Shown here: positions 7,105-15,473 of the stretch, one piece after another
Numbering within the stretch: the stretch's first letter is position 1
How the letters are laid out: each line of letters opens with the position of its first letter
Position numbers and translations under genes: made by a program
The notes under the pieces: generated by a model
What the model was told of the DNA's origin: nothing
Database searches by the model: none
What the model saw: only the letters and a program-made list of their open reading frames with translations
Source: Nitrospira sp.
Lineage (GTDB): Bacteria > Nitrospirota > Nitrospiria > Nitrospirales > Nitrospiraceae
NCBI GenBank assembly: GCA_018242685.1
Contig: JAFEBM010000016.1
Span: 1 to 50,373, forward strand
Direction: 5' to 3'
DNA: 50,373 nt

Positions 7105-10100
7105 ATGCCGCAGAGTGAGCCTGTCGCCATCCTTCTCGTCAATGCGATCGCCGAAGAAATCAAACTGGCCACGCTCAACTTCCGAAGATTCTTTCCAAAC
7201 TGCCGCGTCGAAACCGTCTACACCGTGGAAGAAGCGCTTCAGTGGGGACATCGAGCATCATGGCAACTCATCTTAATCGATGAGGATTTGCTTGCCCAGC
7301 ACGCTGCGCCTATCCTCTCAGAACTGAAGAGGCTTGCCCCCTATGCCACGCTCGTGCTGCAGACGGCTCATGACGACTCCACCGCCCTGAATGCGCTTCA
7401 GATAGGTGCGGATTTTCTCCTTTACAAACAGTCGCCCGTTTTTCTCACCGAACTGATGTTGTACACAAAAGGCGCGCTCGAAACACGCGCCATCCGTATG
7501 ACGCTCAAACAGACAGAGGAACGCTACGGCCGCCTCATCGATATACTCAGCGATGGATTGTACGAGCTCGATGTAGAAGGACGATTCGTATACCTCAGCC
7601 CGCCCGCTGCTGAAATGCTGGGATACATGGAGGACGAATTAATCGGCACTCCGTACTCTACCGTCGTACCTCCGGATCAACAGGATCGCGCTCGTCATCG
7701 TTTCAACGAACGCAGAACAGGGACGCGAGCTGCCCGGCGGATAGAGATCGATCTCATTCGCAAAACATCCTCCGACAAACTTGCCCCTATCCGAGTCAGA
7801 GCCGAGATCAGCGCGAGAGGGCTGTACGATTTTAATCGCCGATACCTCGGAACGCTGGGTCTGTTGCGCGATATATCACACCACCGCCGGCAAACAAAGA
7901 CCATTGATCAGCTTGAGCATCAACTTCGTGAATCCGATCGCGTTGTCGCCATCGCCCGGCGCTTTTCAACCTTGTCGAAAAATCTGCACGCCCCTCACCA
8001 TGCGATTCAAGCACAGTCCCAACTCCTGCTCAAAACCATCCGCGATGCGCACCTGATCGAACAAGTCGACTCGCTGGCGACATTCGCCGCTGAAGCCGCC
8101 CATTTGGAGCAAGAGCTCGTCCAGACCACGACGGAAATCATCGTCCGCCCAGACACCATCAATGACATCATCGAGACCATTCTGGCCGGCGCGACACCTC
8201 CCCTCGCCCTTGCGAACACCGAGTGGATTGAACGGGCCTATGGATGGAATCTTCCACCTTTCACCGGAAGCCGCGATTCGATGACGGATCTTTTGGACAT
8301 TCTCCTCACACATGCCCGACGCTATGTGGCCGCTGTAGGAACTCCCCATCGTTTACGAATCAGTACCAGAGCAATCAGCGAAACCGGAGCCCCCCTAGAC
8401 CGAGAGACATCGCTGCTTCTACAAACGGCGACCGCTGAATTTGAAATCCACATCCAAGAAACAGACATTATCACCCTGGCTGAGGAGCGGCCCCTGCCTA
8501 CAACAACCGGCGATCTCCTTGAGGCCTATGCGTTAATCAAACGACTTGGAGGACGTTGGGATTTTCTGGCTCGGGTCGGCGACCTCCTATCGATCAAAGT
8601 ATGGATTCCAGTGGAACAACCTCCTGTGTCGAACAGTCCCGGTCTGCCTGCGCCCCTACCCGTTTCCTCGGCAGGCGGTGCGGTTGAACCGACTACCGAG
8701 GCGATTCCTCAGACTCCGGCGCATACCTTGCCGACCGCGCCCTTTTCCTCCGTTCAACCAACGGAGCCTTTGCCTGACCGCCGCAAACGCATTCGGACGA
8801 TAGTCGACCTCCCGGCGCGTGTCACGATCGGCAATGAGCCATACGAAAGTGTCGTGACGAATCTGAGTCCAAGCGGAGCCTCATTGGAGATTGATGGTGT
8901 GCTCTCATCATTCGAACAACAACCCGTCTACCTGCTCCTTAAGACAGCCGTCAGCATCTTGGAATTAGATGCCACCGCGCATGACCGAGGAGAAACTCCA
9001 CGACGGGCCGACATCAAGCGGCGAGCCTCCCTTGTTGCACTCGAGTTCACTGCACCCAATGAGAGTCAGCAGAAGATCCTCGTGTCGTTTATCGAGGCGG
9101 CACGAATACATGCATTGGCCATAACGGTCGAAGCTCAGTTTCCGCCGCTCCATAGGACGGGCGATTCTGTAGCGACCTACACGGAAACTGGCCTTCAAGG
9201 CACAGACTCTCGTGAGACGGTGAGAGTTCGAGTCGTGCTGCCGGTCCGCATTGAAGCGTCTGAAGCTGCAGCCGGAAGTCTGTTGGGCACTGCCATCAAC
9301 CTCAGCCGAGGCGGTGTATGCGTGCAAACGGAGTCGTTCCTGAAAATGACCGATGAGGAGATCAGGCTTCATTTCTCTTCAATCGGCCACCATGATCAGC
9401 TGAGGGTACAGAATCCGGAAGCACCCGAAGCGATCCTGACCGGCCGCATTGTCCATCTCGCTTCCCATCCCACTGTTTCATCCGAGCTCACAGCAGTCCC
9501 ATCACAACCAGGGCAGCGCATCGGCATCCGTTTTTCCCAACTGACGCCAGTCGCTGAACGGGAAATCAACCGCGTGCTTGCACAACACATCGGCTCCTCC
9601 AGAGACGTTGCGGATCGAGAGGGCAGGCCATTGATCATGAGCGACAGATGGGAATGCCGAAATACGCACGGCCAGACCATTGCGGTGACGGCCGATCATG
9701 CTCGCCATGAAATTTCCCTAGACACCCCGATCATCGTCGTCATCCCGGGATTCGGATCGACCCAAACCGACTATGTACCACTCTCGTTTTACCTTGCTGC
9801 CAACCGTGTGCGAGTGCTGCGCTACGACCACTCGAATCACGTCGGCCAAAGCGAGGGCAATATTTTACATGCCACATTGTGCAACATGCAGGCTGACCTC
9901 CAGAGCGTCCTGGACTTTGTCCACGCCACATGGCCCGCCGCTCCGGTGGCGCTTCTCGCCGAAGACATTGCTGCACGAGTCGCTGTGAAAGTCATGGCTC
10001 AAAGCACATCGGCTGGTCAGCTTTTCTTGTTGAATCCAGTCCTCGACCTAGAAACCGCTCTTTCCTCCATCCATCACTCCAACATTGTTGAAACCTACAG

Positions 10101-11325
10101 GCACGGCCATCGGCGAGGTGTCGCCAATCTTTGGGGCCTCAATGTCAACATCGACAAGTTTATCGGTGATGCGATCACGGGGGAATATGTCGACTTGGCC
10201 TCGTCAAGAGCTGACTTCGCTCAACTGGCCGTTCCGCCTGTTGTCCTGGTCTCTCCCAGAAAGTACCGCCCCATTGAACACATGTTCGGTCCTCAATATC
10301 AGTCCCTCTCCACCCTGACCCCCCGCCCGACCGTTGTCTCACTGCCGACCGACCTGTCGGGAAAATCAGAAACCAACGACGAGCGCCGTGCCGAAGCCTT
10401 CAGGGCGATCTTGAAGCTGATTTCAACTTCTCTGATCGGCGATTCTCCCTCGGCTCAGGTCCGGGAACCGAGCCTCTTCGATGTGTGCCGGCAACGGCAG
10501 TTGGAGCATGAGCGCATCCGTATTCGCTACCACATCTCGCAGGCCACACGCACCGCCTTGTGGGGTGCTCACTTGGCCCATCTCCCCCAACTCGAAGACT
10601 TGCCGGACTATTCGGCCTTGACGAACGAACTGTATGGCCGTCTCCTTCCCCTTGAACCAGGCATGACCGTCCTCGATATCGGCTGCGGCCAAGGTAACTT
10701 CGCCCGTCTCTTGCTCACCAATCAGGCCTATCGATCGGCACATCAAGGGGGTCCGACGTCCACCCCTCTCCGCTATGTCGGGTTGGACCAGTCGCACGAA
10801 TCGTTGAGACTTGCAGAAGGGCAGACCCATACATTCGCTGAAGATCTTCCCCCCTCACTCACAGCTGCCATCCCAGCTGAGCAACGGTTGGCGACAAGTT
10901 GGACGCACATAGATTGGAATGCGCCCTTTCCTTTCACCGATGGATCGATTGAGCGCATTCTCTGTCAGCTTTCGCTCTCCTTTACCCCTTCTCCCTTGTA
11001 TTGTCTCAGACAGATGCTTCGAGTCTTGCATCCGGATGGGGCGGCCGTCGTGACCTGTTTTCAATCGCACACCGATCTCTCGATGCTGTTTCGCCGCCAC
11101 CTGCGCGCAACAGACCGTGATGAATCCGACTCTCCTGCCAAGATCGTCCTTCACTATCTCGGTCGTCTGCGTGAAGCCGTTCGCCATGGCTTATTGCATA
11201 CCTATGAACGGGATGAGCTAGCCGGCCTGCTGGCTCATGCCGGTGCGGGTTCAATCCAGTTTTTCCCCGTCCTTGACAACCAACTTCTCCTCGCCATTGT
11301 ACGGAAGACCAAATCCGCTGGATGA
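7105..11325 (+). CDS. REC-PAS-pseudokinase-PilZ-PilZ-LuxD-like-methyltransferase fusion
   Basis: A 1406-residue cytoplasmic protein with an unusual domain order. Residues 5-125 are receiver-like: Asp59, Thr87 and Lys108 are present but the N-terminal acidic pair is lost (LLVNAIAEE). Residues 137-260 are a PAS domain (SDGLYELDVEGRFVYLSPPA). Residues 262-502 have the layout of a histidine kinase core but lack the H-box His, the N-box Asn and the G-box (SKNLHAPHH, ILLTHARRYV, HIQETDI). Residues 558-670 and 703-825 are two PilZ domains, each with RxxxR (560-564, 703-707) and NxSxxG (586-591, 732-737), which bind c-di-GMP. Residues 870-1105 match LuxD-type acyl transferase/thioesterase (VIPGF, RYDHSNHVGQSEG) with the catalytic residues replaced. 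Residues 1165-1400 are a class I methyltransferase (VLDIGCGQGNFA, 1189-1200). It is followed 100 bp later by a kinase/regulator pair. Overall function unknown. Confidence 0.85.
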   Translation: MPQSEPVAILLVNAIAEEIKLATLNFRRFFPNCRVETVYTVEEALQWGHRASWQLILIDEDLLAQHAAPILSELKRLAPYATLVLQTAHDDSTALNALQIGADFLLYKQSPVFLTELMLYTKGALETRAIRMTLKQTEERYGRLIDILSDGLYELDVEGRFVYLSPPAAEMLGYMEDELIGTPYSTVVPPDQQDRARHRFNERRTGTRAARRIEIDLIRKTSSDKLAPIRVRAEISARGLYDFNRRYLGTLGLLRDISHHRRQTKTIDQLEHQLRESDRVVAIARRFSTLSKNLHAPHHAIQAQSQLLLKTIRDAHLIEQVDSLATFAAEAAHLEQELVQTTTEIIVRPDTINDIIETILAGATPPLALANTEWIERAYGWNLPPFTGSRDSMTDLLDILLTHARRYVAAVGTPHRLRISTRAISETGAPLDRETSLLLQTATAEFEIHIQETDIITLAEERPLPTTTGDLLEAYALIKRLGGRWDFLARVGDLLSIKVWIPVEQPPVSNSPGLPAPLPVSSAGGAVEPTTEAIPQTPAHTLPTAPFSSVQPTEPLPDRRKRIRTIVDLPARVTIGNEPYESVVTNLSPSGASLEIDGVLSSFEQQPVYLLLKTAVSILELDATAHDRGETPRRADIKRRASLVALEFTAPNESQQKILVSFIEAARIHALAITVEAQFPPLHRTGDSVATYTETGLQGTDSRETVRVRVVLPVRIEASEAAAGSLLGTAINLSRGGVCVQTESFLKMTDEEIRLHFSSIGHHDQLRVQNPEAPEAILTGRIVHLASHPTVSSELTAVPSQPGQRIGIRFSQLTPVAEREINRVLAQHIGSSRDVADREGRPLIMSDRWECRNTHGQTIAVTADHARHEISLDTPIIVVIPGFGSTQTDYVPLSFYLAANRVRVLRYDHSNHVGQSEGNILHATLCNMQADLQSVLDFVHATWPAAPVALLAEDIAARVAVKVMAQSTSAGQLFLLNPVLDLETALSSIHHSNIVETYRHGHRRGVANLWGLNVNIDKFIGDAITGEYVDLASSRADFAQLAVPPVVLVSPRKYRPIEHMFGPQYQSLSTLTPRPTVVSLPTDLSGKSETNDERRAEAFRAILKLISTSLIGDSPSAQVREPSLFDVCRQRQLEHERIRIRYHISQATRTALWGAHLAHLPQLEDLPDYSALTNELYGRLLPLEPGMTVLDIGCGQGNFARLLLTNQAYRSAHQGGPTSTPLRYVGLDQSHESLRLAEGQTHTFAEDLPPSLTAAIPAEQRLATSWTHIDWNAPFPFTDGSIERILCQLSLSFTPSPLYCLRQMLRVLHPDGAAVVTCFQSHTDLSMLFRRHLRATDRDESDSPAKIVLHYLGRLREAVRHGLLHTYERDELAGLLAHAGAGSIQFFPVLDNQLLLAIVRKTKSAG

Positions 11326-11425
11326 AACAGACTCTCGGGTGTATACTTTAACCTAGGGTTGATACGTATACCTGTCTCCACCACGACGAACGCCGCAGGC
11401 GCATAAGACCTCGCACATCACGCTT

Positions 11426-12703
11426 ATGACGGATCACACGGCTCCGCAATCATCCCCTTGTCAATCAATCGCCATATCGCTGCAACGACTCACGCAGTTC
11501 GCGCGGGACATGGGGCACCCGACAAGCCTCCCCGTCATCGCAGAGCGCATTCTTTCCGGCCTCTCTGAAGTATCCCGGCACTCTCAAGGGGTTCTCTATC
11601 TGTTTAATCACGAACGCGAATGTTTCTGCCAGGTGATTCCACAAGCGCAGATCCCTTCGGTAGCAGCATCTTCCGCCGTTCCCCTCAATCATCCCCTTAT
11701 TCAACACCTGGCTCACCACCAAGACATCCTCGACTCGTCCGCGCTAATCGATTCCTTATGCAGAGCATCGTTGGACAATACAATGGGTGCTCAGCTCGCC
11801 ACTCTTCCTATCAATCTGGCCATCCCGCTGCTGAATCGAGGACAGTTGATCGCCTTCGTATTGCTTCAATCCAGAATAGGCACCGCCGCCATTCCCTCCC
11901 CTACTATCGAACTCCTGGTTGCGATGGCCCAGAATGCCGCCAACGCGCTCGACTCTTTCCTGCTGTATGAGGATCTCCGGCAGTCCCAAGCCCTCATGCG
12001 ACGAACCGATCGATTGCGTTCTTTGGAAACCATTGCCGGAGGGTTCGCTCATGAAATCCGAAATCCCCTGACCTCGATCAAGACCTTCATTCAACTGGCT
12101 CCGGAACGTAAGAATGACAATCATTTTATCGGTGAATTCAGCCGAATTGTGCTTGATGACGTTAATCGGATTGAAAGGCTGATTCAGGAGATTCTCGACT
12201 ACGCTCGGTACATGGAACCTCGGTTGACCGATGAGGATCCGAATGAAATCGTCTCGTCGTGCCTGTACTTCATCCAGGTAAAAGCCGATAGCCGCGGGAT
12301 CAAGATTGAAAAAGATTTGGCGCCTGAGCTTCCTCGTGGCATGTTAGATCGGCAACAAATCAAACAGGTCCTTTTAAACCTGCTCCTGAATGCGATGGAT
12401 GCCATGAGCGACAAAACCGGAACCCTCCGAGTACGAACCACTAAGCTCCAAAAAGCGGACGGTGAGGTGTGGACTCAGATAGAGATCGAAGATACGGGGC
12501 ACGGCATCTCATCAGAAAATCTTGATCATATCTTTGACCCATTTTTCACCACCAAACATGCGAGCGCCGTCAATGAAGGAACGGGGTTGGGACTGACCAT
12601 TGCTCATCAGATCATTCGGGAGCATCGAGGAGAGATTCAAGTTCAAAGCACGGAAGGAGTCGGAACGACCTTCCACATTAATCTCCCCTCCCATCGGAGT
12701 TAG
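11426..12703 (+). CDS. GAF-domain sensor histidine kinase
   Basis: A 425-residue soluble histidine kinase without membrane segments. Residues about 30-180 are a GAF-like sensor domain. The dimerisation domain has the H-box GGFAHEIRNPLTSIK with phospho-accepting His209. The ATPase domain is complete: N-box QVLLNLLLNAMDAM (Asn318/Asn322), G1 box EDTGHGI (356-361), F-box DPFFTTK and G2 box EGTGLGLTIAHQII. The NtrB-like core and the sigma-54 regulator gene 17 bp downstream make the two a likely cognate pair. The signal sensed is unknown; the preceding 1406-residue protein may act upstream or compete in the same circuit. Confidence 0.93.
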   Translation: MTDHTAPQSSPCQSIAISLQRLTQFARDMGHPTSLPVIAERILSGLSEVSRHSQGVLYLFNHERECFCQVIPQAQIPSVAASSAVPLNHPLIQHLAHHQDILDSSALIDSLCRASLDNTMGAQLATLPINLAIPLLNRGQLIAFVLLQSRIGTAAIPSPTIELLVAMAQNAANALDSFLLYEDLRQSQALMRRTDRLRSLETIAGGFAHEIRNPLTSIKTFIQLAPERKNDNHFIGEFSRIVLDDVNRIERLIQEILDYARYMEPRLTDEDPNEIVSSCLYFIQVKADSRGIKIEKDLAPELPRGMLDRQQIKQVLLNLLLNAMDAMSDKTGTLRVRTTKLQKADGEVWTQIEIEDTGHGISSENLDHIFDPFFTTKHASAVNEGTGLGLTIAHQIIREHRGEIQVQSTEGVGTTFHINLPSHRS

Positions 12704-12720
12704 AACGCAAGGAGCACTTT

Positions 12721-14151
12721 GTGGAAAGCTCGGTTGTTAGGAAACGAGTTCTGTTGATCGATGACGATCCCCGAGTCCGTACCTCTCTCAAGATGGTTCT
12801 CGAACCACTCTATGACATTCTCCAAGCTAGTGATGCACAAGAAGGGCTCGATGTGTTTCGGAAGGATGAACCCGACCTCATCCTCCTCGATGTCATTCTC
12901 CCGGGAACCGACGGCCTTGCAGTGCTACAAATGCTTCGCATGGAAAACAAGATGACCCCCGTCATCATGCTCACAGGCACCAAATCCGTCAAAACAGCCG
13001 TCGACGCCATGAAGCTCGGGGCTGCTGATTATCTCTCGAAACCGTTCGACGTCGATGAGCTCCGGATCGTCATTGATCGAGTCCTGAGCTCCTCCGAATT
13101 GGAGCGAGAGGTCAAGCAACTGCGGGCTCAAGTGGTCCAGCGCTACGCCTTCCATAATCTCATCGGAAAAAGCCAGGGCATGCAGGAAATCTACTCAAAA
13201 ATCGAACAGGTTGCCGACAGCCGTACCACGGTGCTCATTACGGGAGAAAGCGGTACGGGAAAAGAATTGGTGGCGAGAGCCTTGCACTATAACAGTGCCC
13301 GGCGTGAACGCCCCTTCATTGCGCTGAACTGCGCGGCTTTGCCCGAAACGCTCATTGAAAGCGAGCTCTTCGGCCATGAAAAAGGGTCGTTCACGGATGC
13401 CACAGCTCGACGCGTCGGACAGTTCGAGTTGGCGAACACCGGAACGTTATTCTTGGACGAAATCGGCGACTTAAGTCCGGTCACACAGGCTAAGCTCCTG
13501 CGCGTCATCCAAGAACGCGAATTTACAAGAATCGGCGGGGTTCAGTCGATCAAGGTCGATGTCCGCATTGTAGCGGCAACGAACAAGAATCTTGACGACC
13601 TCGTTCGAAAAGGGCAGTTTCGCGAAGACCTCTATTATCGCATCAACGTTATTGCGCTTTTTCTCCCTCCACTCCGTGAACGCGGTGAGGATATTCCACT
13701 CCTGGCCAAGCATTTCCTCGAGAAACGGCTGGAAGAGGAACGACGCCCTCAGATCAAATTCGGGAAAAACGCACTGGAGCTTCTGACTCGTTATTCTTGG
13801 CCGGGCAATGTCCGTGAGCTGGAAAACTTGGTTGAGCAAGCGTTCATCTGGTCCCAACATGCCGAGCAAATCACTCCGGAGCATTTACCGACGCTGATCA
13901 AGAGCGACTCCCGCTCAACGTCGCTTCGAGACGATACACTCGCCGGTCGCATATCGCTTGAAAAAGCCGTGATGGAGTTTGAACGGGAAATTATCCTTGA
14001 TGCGTTGAAACGAACCAATTACGTGCAAACCCACGCCGCGAACCTACTGGGGATCAGCCGCCGGATGTTGAAATACCGCATGGATACCCTCAGCATCGGT
14101 CGCTCTGACAGTTCCACCATCCAAGAATCCGATTCACCCATGCAAGAATGA
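12721..14151 (+). CDS. NtrC-family sigma-54 response regulator
   Basis: A 476-residue transcription activator starting with GTG at 12721. Residues 8-122 are a receiver with acidic pocket DDD (14-16), phospho-acceptor Asp57, Thr85 and Lys107. Residues 145-385 are the AAA+ domain with Walker A GESGTGKE (175-182) and Walker B LFLDEIGDL. The sigma-54 contact loop reads GSFTDA (222-227) instead of the usual GAFTGA; GAFTDA-like variants occur in functional members. Residues about 425-462 form a Fis-type helix-turn-helix (THAANLLGISRRMLKYRM). It is paired with the upstream kinase. Its targets are unknown; the tandem repeats across its 3' end are one candidate binding region. Confidence 0.95.
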   Translation: MESSVVRKRVLLIDDDPRVRTSLKMVLEPLYDILQASDAQEGLDVFRKDEPDLILLDVILPGTDGLAVLQMLRMENKMTPVIMLTGTKSVKTAVDAMKLGAADYLSKPFDVDELRIVIDRVLSSSELEREVKQLRAQVVQRYAFHNLIGKSQGMQEIYSKIEQVADSRTTVLITGESGTGKELVARALHYNSARRERPFIALNCAALPETLIESELFGHEKGSFTDATARRVGQFELANTGTLFLDEIGDLSPVTQAKLLRVIQEREFTRIGGVQSIKVDVRIVAATNKNLDDLVRKGQFREDLYYRINVIALFLPPLRERGEDIPLLAKHFLEKRLEEERRPQIKFGKNALELLTRYSWPGNVRELENLVEQAFIWSQHAEQITPEHLPTLIKSDSRSTSLRDDTLAGRISLEKAVMEFEREIILDALKRTNYVQTHAANLLGISRRMLKYRMDTLSIGRSDSSTIQESDSPMQE

Positions 14152-14184
14152 CACACTTATGCACAAGAATGTCACATTTATGCA
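14143..14184. repeat. two tandem 21-bp direct repeats
   Basis: Two copies of a 21-bp unit, CAAGAATG then A/T, CACA, C/T, TTATGCA, lie head to tail at 14143-14163 and 14164-14184, differing at two positions. They span the stop codon of the response regulator gene and sit about 170 bp upstream of the receiver/HD-GYP gene. The spacing is two helical turns, as expected for cooperative protein binding. This could be an activator site; no sigma-54 promoter consensus was found between it and the next start. Confidence 0.5.
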
Positions 14185-14351
14185 CATATATCCCCTCACC
14201 ACGTCAATAATAATAGGTATGCTATTACTATTGTAAACTACGTATAGCTGCCAATCCTACCCCCACCACTTTATATTGAAACGATCCTCAAACTTGCGAA
14301 AAGGAATGAAAATTGCTTAATCTATGACTCGGCTTGGAGTAGGCACCCCAA

Positions 14352-15473
14352 ATGATCACAGCTTCCTGTCAGGTAGAAACACAACCGACAGTCCTTGTAA
14401 TCGATGATGAAGTGGGGCCCCGCGATGCCCTTAAAGTGATACTTCGCACCTTCTACAACGTTCGTTCTGCAGAAAACGCCAAGACAGCTCTTGAGGTCCT
14501 CGGGCAGGTACCCATTGATGTAATTACGCTCGACCAAAAGCTTCCGGATCGTCACGGGCTGGATCTTCTCAAAGACATAAAGCACCATCGCCCAGAAGTA
14601 GAAGTCATTATCGTCACGGGATACGGAAGTCTGAAGTCTGCCATGGAAGGTATCCGCCACGGAGCTGCAGGCTACTTGCTTAAACCCTTCAACGTGAACG
14701 AACTGACTACCCTCATTCAGCAGACGATAGACAAAAAACGCCGACTTGACTTTCTTCGCCACTGCCTTCGAACACTACCGGACCTTTGGGGCTCAGAGGA
14801 AGAGAGCGCACGAGCATGGGACAAGGTCAAAACAGGATACACTTTGCTCTCCAACACCCAAGACGAGGTCTCCCTGGAAGACAATATGAATATGCTTCCA
14901 CTCTTGTCCGATATTCTGGAGGCCACCGACCGTCAATTACTCAATCATTCGAGTCGAGTGAGCTTCCATGCCACGTTGATGGCAAGCCGACTCAATCTTC
15001 CCACCTCCGAGCAAAAATCACTGGCTTTGGGGGCTTTTTTGCATGACATAGGAAAGACCACCTTCTCATCATATAGATTTTCAGAAGACCAGGTCCTTCC
15101 GTCCGGCGAAGCATCGCTCTGTAGGGAACATTCCGACAGAGGGGCACGGATGCTTGCGCCGTTTGGTTTACCGGCTGCGGTGGAGCAAATTGTCACATCT
15201 CATCACGAGCGCTGGGATGGACAAGGTTACCCTCGTGGACTCCGAGGCACGGAAATTCCGTTACCGGCTCGCATCGTCGGCATCGCCCAAACATTCGATC
15301 ACTTGACGGCCGACACACCTGGGCGCGTTACTCTCCCGCTGGATGTCGCAATCCGCCAGATCTCGATTCAATCTCATACCCATTTTGACCCGCTGTTGCT
15401 GGAATTTTTCATTCAAATCGTGAGGGACTCGTCCGTTTCCCCTCCCGCCATGGATATCGCTCCCGCCGCTTGA
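14352..15473 (+). CDS. response regulator with HD-GYP domain
   Basis: A 373-residue receiver/HD-GYP protein, a family that degrades cyclic di-GMP. The receiver (12-130) has DDE (18-20), phospho-acceptor Asp61, Thr89 and Lys111. The HD-GYP part (180-365) has HDIGK (231-235), His260, HHERWDGQGYPRGLRG (284-299) and IPLPARIVGIAQTFDHLT. The Asp that normally begins the last motif (AD.FDAL) is Gln313 here, so metal coordination may differ. Together with the two PilZ domains upstream it suggests the cluster both senses and turns over c-di-GMP. It converges with recN, with no gap between the two stop codons. Confidence 0.88.
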   Translation: MITASCQVETQPTVLVIDDEVGPRDALKVILRTFYNVRSAENAKTALEVLGQVPIDVITLDQKLPDRHGLDLLKDIKHHRPEVEVIIVTGYGSLKSAMEGIRHGAAGYLLKPFNVNELTTLIQQTIDKKRRLDFLRHCLRTLPDLWGSEEESARAWDKVKTGYTLLSNTQDEVSLEDNMNMLPLLSDILEATDRQLLNHSSRVSFHATLMASRLNLPTSEQKSLALGAFLHDIGKTTFSSYRFSEDQVLPSGEASLCREHSDRGARMLAPFGLPAAVEQIVTSHHERWDGQGYPRGLRGTEIPLPARIVGIAQTFDHLTADTPGRVTLPLDVAIRQISIQSHTHFDPLLLEFFIQIVRDSSVSPPAMDIAPAA

